Shown: positions 1 through 6,543 of the stretch, piece after piece
Layout: each line of letters begins with the position of its first letter
Numbering within the stretch: position 1 is the stretch's first letter
NCBI GenBank assembly: GCA_002469845.1
Contig: DKNZ01000039.1
Location: 1 to 8,064 of the forward strand
Direction: 5' to 3'
Source of the DNA: Cellvibrionales bacterium UBA7375
GTDB taxonomy: Bacteria; Pseudomonadota; Gammaproteobacteria; Pseudomonadales; Porticoccaceae
Length of the DNA stretch: 8,064 bases
Position numbers and translations under genes: made by a program
Notes under the pieces: model-generated
The model's database searches: none
Told to the model about the DNA's origin: nothing
The model's input: only the letters and a program-made list of their open reading frames with translations

Positions 1-249
1 GTTATTTTAGTCGTAGGTATAAGGTTGGGTTGTATTAATCATGCCTTATTAACTGCTCAAGCTATTCGTTTAGATGGTTTAAAGATAGCGGGATGGGTTG
101 CCAATATATTGGATACAGAAATGCTTCGCATTGATGAGAATATTGATACACTTAAACAGATGTTAATTGAACCCTGTTTAGGAGTTATACCTAGATTAAC
201 AGATATATCGCCACAACAGGTTGCGGCCCATTTAACTATTCCGGATTGA
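1..249 (+). CDS. bioD: Dethiobiotin synthetase BioD, C-terminal part (5'-truncated by window)
   Basis: BioD closes the ureido ring of dethiobiotin from 7,8-diaminopelargonate, CO2 and ATP. This is the penultimate step of biotin synthesis, in the cytoplasm. The frame is open from base 1 and ends at TGA 247-249, giving 82 residues. The first residues read VILVVGIRLGCINHALLTAQ, the highly conserved BioD core segment. A GW-AN element follows about 15 residues later, and then an LGVIPRL-like segment (E. coli LGEIPWL) that contributes to nucleotide binding. The P-loop and the catalytic N-terminal half lie outside the window. An internal TTG at 25 is not a real start, because conserved family sequence continues upstream of it. 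The stop codon touches the next gene, which suggests one transcript with the DUF2970 gene and recJ. The identification rests on recognising the conserved segment and is strong. Confidence 0.9.
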   Translation, partial: VILVVGIRLGCINHALLTAQAIRLDGLKIAGWVANILDTEMLRIDENIDTLKQMLIEPCLGVIPRLTDISPQQVAAHLTIPD

Positions 250-253
250 TGGT

Positions 254-258
254 AAGAG
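254..258 (+). promoter_or_regulatory. Ribosome binding site of the DUF2970 gene
   Basis: AAGAG lies 5 bases before ATG 264. It favours this start over the upstream in-frame ATG 249, which overlaps the bioD stop codon. The site lies between the bioD stop and the chosen ATG. Confidence 0.45.
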
Positions 259-263
259 ACAAT

Positions 264-449
264 ATGAGCGAGCAAGATAATTTATCTAAAGAAGATTTGA
301 AGCGAGTAAAAAACTACCTTAACAGTGGCTTTAATGTGACTGATCGCAAACCATTTAGAGGCCTAGTTCTGTTAGGTATTATTTGGAGTGTTGTGGCTAT
401 TTTAGGTGGTATTAGTTGGTATATTGGACAGCATGCTGGATTTTTATAA
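264..449 (+). CDS. DUF2970 family small membrane protein
   Basis: This is a 61-residue protein of unknown function that resembles the DUF2970 family of short proteobacterial proteins. The N-terminal 30 residues are hydrophilic and charged (SKEDLKRVKNYLNSGF). An FRGL junction follows, then a single hydrophobic helix at about residues 34-56, so one inner-membrane anchor with a cytoplasmic N-terminal segment is predicted. ATG 264 is chosen because an AAGAG Shine-Dalgarno-like stretch (254-258) lies 5 bases upstream. ATG 249 and TTG 246 are in frame and would add 5 or 6 residues; ATG 249 overlaps the bioD stop as TGATG and could be used by coupled translation. It lies between bioD and recJ on the same strand with very short gaps, so it is probably in their operon. 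The family's function is not known, and the position says little about its role. Confidence 0.75.
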   Translation: MSEQDNLSKEDLKRVKNYLNSGFNVTDRKPFRGLVLLGIIWSVVAILGGISWYIGQHAGFL

Positions 450-455
450 GTCATT

Positions 456-460
456 AGGGG
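456..460 (+). promoter_or_regulatory. Ribosome binding site of recJ
   Basis: AGGGG lies 8 bases before ATG 469 and only 5 bases before the in-frame TTG 466. Spacing and codon type both favour ATG 469 as the recJ start. Confidence 0.6.
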
Positions 461-468
461 CTTAATTG

Positions 469-2196
469 ATGCGCATCGTTAATCGAAGTTGCGATCTTGA
501 TAAGGCTACATTTTCTGCGGCAACAGCCCCGCTTCTTCAAAGAATATATCAGTCTAGAGGGTTAAATTCTGACGCCGACTTGAGTCTTAATTTATCAAAT
601 TTACCCAGTCCAGATTTAATGCTGGGAATTGATACTGCAGTAGAGCATCTAGTCGAGGTTTTGAAGGCTAACCAACGAATAGTAATAGTCGGCGACTTTG
701 ACGCAGATGGTGCTACAAGTTCAGCTTTAATGGTGTTGGCGCTCACTGCCATGGGTTTTGAATCAGTAGAATTTTTAGTGCCCAACCGATTTGACTATGG
801 GTATGGTCTAACACCCGAAATCGTTGAGTTAGCACAGCAAAAAAAACCTCAGTTAATTATCACTGTAGATAATGGTATTTCCAGTATCGAAGGTGTTGAT
901 TTTGCCAATAAGCTCGGTATTAAAGTCATTGTTACTGATCACCATTTACCCGGTTCGCAACTGCCCAATGCTGCAGCAATAATTAACCCTAATCAGCCAG
1001 ACTGCCAATTCCCCTGTAAAAATCTTGCCGGTGTGGCGGTTGCCTTTTATGTACTCAGTGCATTGCGCGCTAAACTACGTCAGCTGAATTGGTTTGAAAA
1101 AAACTCCATTCCAGAGCCAAATATGGCACATTATTTAGATTTAGTCGCTCTGGGGACTGTGGCTGATGTTGTGCCCCTAGATCAGGTCAATAGAGCACTG
1201 GTACATCAGGGATTATTAAGGATAAGAGCCGGTTACGGGCGCCCTGGTATTAATGCATTATTAAAAATAGCGGGTAAAAACCCCGCCCAATTAGTAGCCT
1301 CTGATATGGGGTTTGCGGTGGCGCCAAGATTGAACGCAGCAGGGCGCTTAGATGATATTTCCTATGGTATTCAGTGTTTGCTGACAGATGATCCAGTGAT
1401 TGCGCTAAAGCATGCTCAAGAGTTGGAACAATTTAATCAGGACCGCAAAACCATTGAGCAAGAAATGCAGACAGAAGCCCTAAAGATTGTTGAGGACTTG
1501 GTGTTGGCTGATCAAGATGAATTGCCAGCCGCTTTATGTCTTTATCAGGCCGATTGGCATCAGGGTGTTGTCGGCTTATTAGCCTCTAGAATTAAAGAGA
1601 AATTTCATCGGCCAGTGGCAGTTTTTGCAAGAGATGATAACGGTATGCTGAAAGGATCAGTTCGGTCGATATCGGGATTACATATTCGTGATGCACTAGA
1701 TGCAGTGGCGACAAAAAATCCTGGCTTAATTAATAAGTTTGGTGGTCATGCAATGGCCGCTGGATTAAGCCTTGAAGAATCATTCTTTGATCAATTTGAG
1801 CAGGCGTTGCAACAGCAAGTTGAAAGCACTATAAATCCACAGGATTTAGAAGCTACATTGCAAACAGATGGCCAGTTGAATATCGAGCAATTTAGCATGC
1901 ACACAGCCACCTTATTGCGCGATGCAGGCCCTTGGGGGCAGGCATTTCCTGAGCCCTGTTTTCAGGGTGAATTTAATCTTATATCTCAGCGTATTGTTGG
2001 TGAAAATCATTTAAAAGTCACACTATCACCAGATACTGCCAATGACACAGCGATGGATGGAATTTACTTCAATATTGACAGTGAGCAATGGCCAACGACT
2101 CGGACTAGGGTCCGCTGTGTCTATCGTTTAGATATTAATGAATTTCGAGGCAGGGAAAGTCTCCAGATGATCATTCAATATATGGAGCCTCTATAA
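469..2196 (+). CDS. recJ: Single-stranded-DNA-specific 5'-3' exonuclease RecJ
   Basis: RecJ degrades single-stranded DNA 5' to 3' in RecFOR recombination, mismatch repair and processing of stalled forks, using Mn/Mg ions held by a DHH phosphoesterase core. The 575 residues match the usual length (E. coli 577). Motifs, numbered from ATG 469, are all intact: DFDADG at 76-81 (motif I), DNG at 134-136, the DHH triad at 157-159, GTVADVV at 229-235 and RLNAAGR at 287-293. The DHHA1 domain carries WHQGVVG at 363-369 and GGHAMAAG at 425-432. The OB-type C-terminal region starts around the GPWGQAFPEPCF stretch (about 487-498). ATG 469 is preferred over TTG 466 because of the AGGGG ribosome binding site. 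The gene follows the DUF2970 gene by 19 bases and converges with the minus-strand kinase-like gene. In E. coli recJ is directly followed by prfB; here two antiparallel genes separate them. Confidence 0.97.
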   Translation: MRIVNRSCDLDKATFSAATAPLLQRIYQSRGLNSDADLSLNLSNLPSPDLMLGIDTAVEHLVEVLKANQRIVIVGDFDADGATSSALMVLALTAMGFESVEFLVPNRFDYGYGLTPEIVELAQQKKPQLIITVDNGISSIEGVDFANKLGIKVIVTDHHLPGSQLPNAAAIINPNQPDCQFPCKNLAGVAVAFYVLSALRAKLRQLNWFEKNSIPEPNMAHYLDLVALGTVADVVPLDQVNRALVHQGLLRIRAGYGRPGINALLKIAGKNPAQLVASDMGFAVAPRLNAAGRLDDISYGIQCLLTDDPVIALKHAQELEQFNQDRKTIEQEMQTEALKIVEDLVLADQDELPAALCLYQADWHQGVVGLLASRIKEKFHRPVAVFARDDNGMLKGSVRSISGLHIRDALDAVATKNPGLINKFGGHAMAAGLSLEESFFDQFEQALQQQVESTINPQDLEATLQTDGQLNIEQFSMHTATLLRDAGPWGQAFPEPCFQGEFNLISQRIVGENHLKVTLSPDTANDTAMDGIYFNIDSEQWPTTRTRVRCVYRLDINEFRGRESLQMIIQYMEPL

Positions 2197-2200
2197 TTAG

Positions 2201-2220
2201 ACTTCCCGAATTGGGAAAGT
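2201..2220. terminator. Weak hairpin between convergent recJ and the kinase-like gene
   Basis: ACTTCCC and GGGAAAGT can pair around a GAATT loop, giving about 7 base pairs with one bulged A. It sits 4 bases after the recJ stop, in the 50-base gap between two convergent genes, where a bidirectional terminator would be expected. No clear T-run follows on either strand, so this is a candidate only. Confidence 0.3.
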
Positions 2221-2246
2221 TATTTAGAATTGGGCCCTGAAGGGAG

Positions 2247-3671
2247 CTACTTACTCGGAAGTTGAATATGAAAGGTTGTACCATCTTGTTCGTTACAAGT
2301 GACCGCAATCTGACCCTGATGCTGTTCAGTAATAATAAAGTGACAGAATGATAGATGCATTGCACTGTCTATTCCTTTTCCAGCAGAATCACTTTGGTTA
2401 AAGGGTTCAAAAAGACTTTTCTGCTCTTCTAGACTAATCCCGGTCCCATTGTGTTGTATTCGTATCCATAGATCATCAAAGGCCATAGAAACATCAACGC
2501 TTATTTCAGGCTTATGATCTAAATCTTCGATATTATCCAAGGCATAGCATGAACAGCGAAAAATACTTAGTAACGCTTGCTGTAGTTCAGTGATATAGCA
2601 CGGGATCTCAGGTAAATCGTCGTCAAATTTAGTATGAATATTTACAGCGCTAAAGCGTAAATTATCAGTAATTGATAAAACATCGCTCGCCAATTCCAAA
2701 CTATTTTCTATAACGGAAATAATGCTGTTATGAGCTTTTTCTCCACCGCCACTGGCCGAAAAGTTAAGTAAATTGGTTATAACTGAGCTTGCTTGTTGGC
2801 CCCGAATAATAGTTTCTTCTAAAAGCTCATTCAGCCCTTCGGTATCTAAATTTTCGTCCACTACGCTTTGCCGAACTGTTTTTACATCTTTGATTATTGC
2901 TGTAAGAGGCGTATTAATATCCTGTGCCATAACCGCCGCCATCTCGCCCATTGCAGACATTTTGTCCCGTTGGATCAGCATATTTTCATTTTTAGCGCGC
3001 TGAGTAACATCATCGAGAAGGATAACTACCCCTGTGTCTTTTTCAGGCTGGAGCGGGTAGATAGTAATATCAAATTGATACTGGCCGCGTTGACTGTATT
3101 TCACAGTAATAATTTTATTGTCATACTGAGCTTGCTTGACCTGATCTGGCGTTACTGTAATGGCAGGAAAGGTTTTCCATAGGTCCTCACCCTGAGCATC
3201 TTTAAAGCTAACACCACTGACTATTTCAGCCCGATTATTCCATTGGGTAATCTGATTTTTTTGATTAAGCCCAATAAGAATCATCGGCAGAGATTGAAGA
3301 ATACTATTAATATAAGCCTCAGATTTCTGCAGCTGTTGAGTGGTTTTTTTGTGATCGGACACTTCGGTTTTAAGCAGTTTATTCGACTTATCAAGGGTTT
3401 TAGTGCGCTCAATAACTCTCAGTTCTAACTGTGATCGAATATCCTCTAGTTCATTATTGTAACGACGTGCCTGACGGCGAGTGAAGTACAATCTGACAGT
3501 TAAAACAGCCAGAGCAATAATAAGAATATTGCCGACAAAGTTGGCAACATATTGCCAGTTGGTAGAGCCGTCAGCTTCTCGAAATAACCAAAAGATATCT
3601 GCATAGGCAAATTGGCAGAAAACAATTAATAGCAAACTAAAAAGGAAATACTTTAACTTCAATGTATCCAC
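2247..3671 (-). CDS. Membrane PAS sensor with degenerate histidine-kinase core (histidine pseudokinase)
   Basis: This is a 474-residue two-component-sensor-like protein, numbered from GTG 3671. Two hydrophobic segments (about 7-24 and 42-61) flank a short periplasmic loop. A coiled-coil-like linker (about 66-120) leads to a PAS domain (about 121-225). An HisKA-like segment follows at 238-305, and a HATPase-like domain at about 357-472. The fold-level sequence is clear (MGEMAAVMAQDINTPLTAI, then LFEPF at 420-424), but catalytic residues are missing. The H-box His is Gln250 (codon CAG), and residues 108-313 contain no histidine. The N-box reads SIFRCSCYAL, with Cys373 in place of Asn. The G1 box is HNGTG, with His407 for Asp. 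The G2 box reads GIDSAMHLSF (433-442), losing its glycines. Kinase activity is therefore unlikely, yet the frame is intact, so a scaffolding or sensing role is inferred. No response regulator is nearby. A TTG at 3662 may be the real start. It lies 85 bases downstream of selO. Confidence 0.85.
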   Translation of the reverse strand: MDTLKLKYFLFSLLLIVFCQFAYADIFWLFREADGSTNWQYVANFVGNILIIALAVLTVRLYFTRRQARRYNNELEDIRSQLELRVIERTKTLDKSNKLLKTEVSDHKKTTQQLQKSEAYINSILQSLPMILIGLNQKNQITQWNNRAEIVSGVSFKDAQGEDLWKTFPAITVTPDQVKQAQYDNKIITVKYSQRGQYQFDITIYPLQPEKDTGVVILLDDVTQRAKNENMLIQRDKMSAMGEMAAVMAQDINTPLTAIIKDVKTVRQSVVDENLDTEGLNELLEETIIRGQQASSVITNLLNFSASGGGEKAHNSIISVIENSLELASDVLSITDNLRFSAVNIHTKFDDDLPEIPCYITELQQALLSIFRCSCYALDNIEDLDHKPEISVDVSMAFDDLWIRIQHNGTGISLEEQKSLFEPFNQSDSAGKGIDSAMHLSFCHFIITEQHQGQIAVTCNEQDGTTFHIQLPSK

Positions 3672-3675
3672 TCCC
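3671..3675 (-). promoter_or_regulatory. Shine-Dalgarno GGGAG that favours a TTG start for the kinase-like gene
   Basis: On the minus strand GGGAG is followed by an 8-base spacer and then TTG (3662-3660), encoding MKLKYFLF, a typical basic-then-hydrophobic N-terminus. The alternative GTG (3671-3669) overlaps this GGGAG and has no well-placed ribosome binding site of its own. No ATG is available before the in-frame stop at 3698-3696. Confidence 0.5.
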
Positions 3676-3697
3676 AGTGGTTTATCCGTTGCGCTTC

Positions 3698-3726
3698 ATT
3701 ATAACCAAGAGACTAAGTGTTTACAG
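3698..3726 (-). promoter_or_regulatory. Putative sigma-70 promoter of the kinase-like gene
   Basis: Read on the minus strand, a perfect TATAAT (3703-3698) is preceded by a 17-base spacer and CTGTAA (3726-3721), which matches the -35 consensus at 3 of 6 positions. The predicted transcript starts near 3691 and gives a leader of about 30 bases. The site lies in the 85-base gap after selO, so the kinase-like gene could be transcribed on its own as well as by readthrough from selO. Confidence 0.45.
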
Positions 3727-3756
3727 TAAAAGCATGGCTTAAGTTAACCGTTGTTT

Positions 3757-5229
3757 TCACGATGAACAGCTAATACTAATGGTGCTGGCCCAATCTGGTG
3801 GAAGCCCTTCATATTTTTCACCATCGGGGTGAGGGGTATAAGGGTTACTTAGAAGGCTAAGTAACAATTCAACTTCACTATAATCACCCGCTTCAGCAGC
3901 CTCAATTGCCGTTTGAGCCATATAATTTCGCAACACATAAAGCGGATTAATTTTCATCATGGATTCGCGTCTTTGTTTATCGTTGGTTTCTTGCGACTCC
4001 AGTCGTTGCAAATAATCAGAAGACCAGCTATCAAATTCATCGCGATCACGAAAGTAGTCACGAACGGTTTGATTGTTTTTTGAAAAATCACATAGCTTGC
4101 GAAACAGCAATGTGTAATCTACCTGATCCGTTGCCATCATATTGAGCAGTCGATTAATTAATAATTCATCTTCAGGTTGATAATCCAGTAAGCCGATTTT
4201 TGATGCCATAATTTGTCTGTAATTCCGCAAAAACTCAGTTTCGTAGTGCTTAAGACATTCAGTTATCTCAGAAGTTTCCAATAGTGAGCTAAAACAGGTG
4301 GCCAAAGCATTGAGGTTCCACAGGCCAATAGAGGGTTGGTTTCTAAATGAATAGCGCCCCTGATGGTCTGAATGATTGCAAATATAATCTGGATTATAGG
4401 TGTCTAAAAACCCGAAGGGACCATAGTCGATGGTATCGCCGAGTATCGACATATTATCTGTATTCATAACACCATGACAAAAGCCGACCGATTGCCACTG
4501 TGCAATTGTTTTTGCGGTTTTAAGTACACAATTTTGCAACAGTAGATAGTAGCGTTTGGGATCATTAGCCCAATCAGAAAAGTGACGTTCAATTAGATAA
4601 TCAGCCAGTTCCTTAACGGCTTTTGGATTATTGTCATAGTGAAAATGCTCAAAATTGCCAAATCTAACATGACTGCGTGCTACTCTACATAAAACGGCCA
4701 CTGGTTCTATTTGCTCGCGAACTGCGGTTGTTTTTCCAGTACTCAAGCTCAGGGCTCTGGTTGTACCTATACCCAATCCATGCATTACCTCAGAGCAAAG
4801 ATACTCGCGAATACTAGAGCGCAATACTGCGCGCCCATCACCAAATCTCGAATAGGGAGTAGTACCTGCTCCTTTTAACTGAAGATCCCAAAGTTCATTG
4901 TTGTTCCCAACCGCAATTTCACCCAAGGTTATGGCTCGACCATCCCCTAGTTGGCCTGCCCAAACGCCAAACTGATGGCCTGAATAAACTACAGAGAACG
5001 AATCAATATCATCATGATTTAAACCGCCACTCAAAAGTTGCAGGCATGTATCACTGTTTAACTCTTTAGCTGAAATACCTAGCATTTCAGCTAAATCGAT
5101 ATTGGTGCTTACCCAAAATGGGCTATCCACGGGTTGTGGCGAAACTGCACTAAAAAAGGTGCTATCGGAGGCATTGAAGTAGTTATAAAAATGGCATTCA
5201 AGCCGTTGTTGAACGGATTTATTGTTCAT
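3757..5229 (-). CDS. selO: Protein adenylyltransferase SelO (YdiU)
   Basis: SelO has a protein-kinase fold but binds ATP in a flipped orientation and transfers AMP to Ser, Thr or Tyr residues of target proteins; in bacteria it is linked to redox stress. The 490 residues match the family (E. coli YdiU 478). Visible signatures are YSGHQFGVWAGQLGDGRA at about 82-98, LQLKGAG with the ATP-binding Lys119, IREYL with Glu142, HGVMNTDN at 252-259 with the catalytic Asp258 and metal-binding Asn259, and DYGPFGF from Asp268. The C-terminus is ISCSS, the bacterial Cys version of the position that is selenocysteine in animal SelO; its codon is TGT. Cys284 (ICNHSD) and Cys488 correspond to the pair reported to form a regulatory disulfide in E. 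coli. ATG 5229 has only a weak GAAG in front (5237-5234). The gene is divergent from prfB and sits upstream of the kinase-like gene. Confidence 0.96.
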   Translation of the reverse strand: MNNKSVQQRLECHFYNYFNASDSTFFSAVSPQPVDSPFWVSTNIDLAEMLGISAKELNSDTCLQLLSGGLNHDDIDSFSVVYSGHQFGVWAGQLGDGRAITLGEIAVGNNNELWDLQLKGAGTTPYSRFGDGRAVLRSSIREYLCSEVMHGLGIGTTRALSLSTGKTTAVREQIEPVAVLCRVARSHVRFGNFEHFHYDNNPKAVKELADYLIERHFSDWANDPKRYYLLLQNCVLKTAKTIAQWQSVGFCHGVMNTDNMSILGDTIDYGPFGFLDTYNPDYICNHSDHQGRYSFRNQPSIGLWNLNALATCFSSLLETSEITECLKHYETEFLRNYRQIMASKIGLLDYQPEDELLINRLLNMMATDQVDYTLLFRKLCDFSKNNQTVRDYFRDRDEFDSWSSDYLQRLESQETNDKQRRESMMKINPLYVLRNYMAQTAIEAAEAGDYSEVELLLSLLSNPYTPHPDGEKYEGLPPDWASTISISCSS

Positions 5230-5419
5230 TGAACTTCAATTCTATCCTTATTATCAATTATCTAATATTTTTTAGAAATCACTTTATAGCTTTAGATATT
5301 CTATCATCTTGAAGCCTAACAGTTGGTTAATCAAGCCTGTTTTTTCTTGGTGTGAACTCAGTGCTAAGGTAGAATGCACGCATTACTCACGCTTTACATA
5401 AAGGCACAGATTAACCGCT
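5230..5419. other. Divergent intergenic region between selO and prfB
   Basis: This 190-base AT-rich spacer must hold the promoters of selO (leftward) and prfB (rightward). The selO side has two GATAAT hexamers on the minus strand (5262-5257 and 5255-5250) that could serve as -10 elements, without a convincing -35. An AAGCCT direct repeat (5312-5317 and 5333-5338) is spaced 21 bases apart, just upstream of the putative prfB promoter. GGTTAATC (5325-5332) and GATTAACC (5409-5416) form an inverted pair flanking that promoter. I see no ORF, RNA gene or strong hairpin here. Confidence 0.6.
5347..5375 (+). promoter_or_regulatory. Putative sigma-70 promoter of prfB-lysS
   Basis: TTGGTG (5347-5352), a 17-base spacer and TAGAAT (5370-5375) form a reasonable sigma-70 promoter; the -10 matches consensus at 5 of 6 positions. 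Transcription would start near 5382, giving a leader of just under 40 bases before prfB ATG 5420. Because selO is divergent and recJ is far away, prfB needs its own promoter here, unlike in an unbroken recJ-prfB arrangement. Confidence 0.4.
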
Positions 5420-6515
5420 ATGGAAGTAAATCCTTTTTACACTAGTCTAGATGACCTGAAAGCTCGCACCGAGTTACTTCGGGGGTATCTTTGACTATGT
5501 TGGTCGCAAAGAGCGTCTAGCGGAAGTTGAGCTAGAGCTAGCAGAATCGGATGTGTGGAATGATCCCGATCGTGCGCAGGAGTTAGGGCGCGAAAGATCC
5601 TCTCTAGAATCCGTGGTTAAAACTATCGAAGATATGGATAGTGGCATTGCCGACACCCGAGAAATATTAGATATGGCAGTCGAGGAAAATGACGCTGATA
5701 TGCTAACTGATGTACAGTCAGAAATTGATTCAATGGAAGCCCAATTGGCAACATTAGAGTTTCGAAGAATGTTCTCTGGTGAAATGGACGAAAATTCAGC
5801 CTTTCTTGATATTCAATCTGGTTCCGGTGGAACCGAAGCGCAGGATTGGGCAGAAATGCTTTTACGTATGTACCTAAGATGGGCAGATGACAAAGGCTTT
5901 AAAGCAGAGCTAGTAGAATGTTCGGCGGGTGAAGTTGCAGGTATAAAAAGCGCAACTATCCAGATTACTGGTAACTATGCTTTTGGCTGGTTGCGGACGG
6001 AAATAGGTGTTCATAGACTAGTGCGGAAGTCGCCTTTTGACTCGAGTAATCGCAGGCACACTTCCTTTGCAGCGGTCTATGCCTCGCCTGAAATTGACGA
6101 CAATATAGATATTGAGATAAACCCTGCTGATGTCCGAACAGATACCTACCGAGCTTCTGGGGCGGGTGGTCAGCATGTAAATAAAACAGATTCTGCGGTG
6201 CGATTAACCCATGAACCGAGCGGTATCGTTGTACAATGTCAAAATCAGCGATCGCAACATCAAAATCGTGATAAATGCTGGCAAATGTTACGTGCGCGGC
6301 TCTATGAGTTAGAATTACGCAAACGTCAGGAAGAAGCGCAGGTAACTGAGGATGGTAAGTCGGACATTGGCTGGGGCAGTCAGATACGCTCCTATGTTTT
6401 AGATGATGCCCGAATTAAAGACCTACGCACCAGTGTAGAAACCAGAAATACTCAAGCAGTATTGGATGGTAAGCTAGATCAATTTATTGTTGCTTCGCTT
6501 AAAGCGGGGCTGTAG
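5420..6515 (+). CDS. prfB: Peptide chain release factor 2 (RF2), made by programmed +1 frameshift
   Basis: RF2 recognises UAA and UGA in the ribosomal A site and triggers peptide release. ATG 5420 opens 24 codons ending in CTT, then UGA at 5492-5494. Skipping one T (CTT-T-GAC) continues in the next frame as DYVGRKERL and runs to TAG 6513-6515. The joined protein is 364 residues (E. coli 365). The acidic helical domain 1 includes FRRMFSGE. The stop-codon-reading tripeptide SPF is at 204-206, and the peptidyl-transferase GGQ is at 249-251 within YRASGAGGQHVN. Residue 245 is Ala; E. coli K-12 has the unusual Thr246 there. The C-terminus IASLKAGL-like end is conserved. The ATG has only a distant AAGG (5401-5404) as ribosome binding site, so initiation may be weak. 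RF2 level is autoregulated through the UGA. lysS follows by 28 bases, as in E. coli. Confidence 0.96.
5480..5495 (+). promoter_or_regulatory. RF2 programmed +1 frameshift site
   Basis: The stretch CGGGGGTATCTTTGAC has the elements of the E. coli site: an internal Shine-Dalgarno-like G-run (5481-5485), TAT, then the slippery CTT followed by TGA and C. It differs from the E. coli AGGGGG only in the first base. When RF2 is scarce the ribosome pauses at UGA, the G-run pairs with 16S rRNA, and tRNA-Leu slips to UUU so that GAC is read. When RF2 is abundant, translation stops after 24 residues. Confidence 0.95.
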
Positions 6516-6543
6516 TTATTAATTTATAACAGTGAAAAATCCT

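Noticed and set aside
549..785. Minus-strand 78-codon frame within recJ
   Set aside because: It is antisense to the RecJ motif I region and has no independent support.
2225..2246. GGGCCC palindrome with a nearby CCCTGAAGGG element near the convergent gene ends
   Set aside because: The possible stems are 3-4 base pairs with tiny loops and no T-run.
2171..2365. Minus-strand 64-codon frame spanning the recJ end and the kinase-like gene end
   Set aside because: It overlaps two supported genes out of frame and has no family resemblance.
2773..3182. Plus-strand open frames of 76 and 104 codons inside the kinase-like gene
   Set aside because: They are antisense to well-supported PAS and HisKA-like coding sequence, and their translations show no recognisable family or ribosome binding site.
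3727..3756. Possible selO terminator (AAGC-CAT-GCTT on the minus strand)
   Set aside because: The stem is only 4 base pairs with a 3-base loop and no proper T-run, so it is too weak to call.
3757..3774. Possible selenocysteine at the SelO C-terminus
   Set aside because: The codon at the relevant position is TGT (Cys) and the first TGA is the true stop after SCSS. No Sec insertion is needed.
5420..5552. prfB appearing to be a broken gene with an in-frame stop and a frame change
   Set aside because: The stop sits in the conserved CTT-TGA-C context with the G-run upstream. The joined protein matches RF2 throughout, so this is programmed frameshifting.
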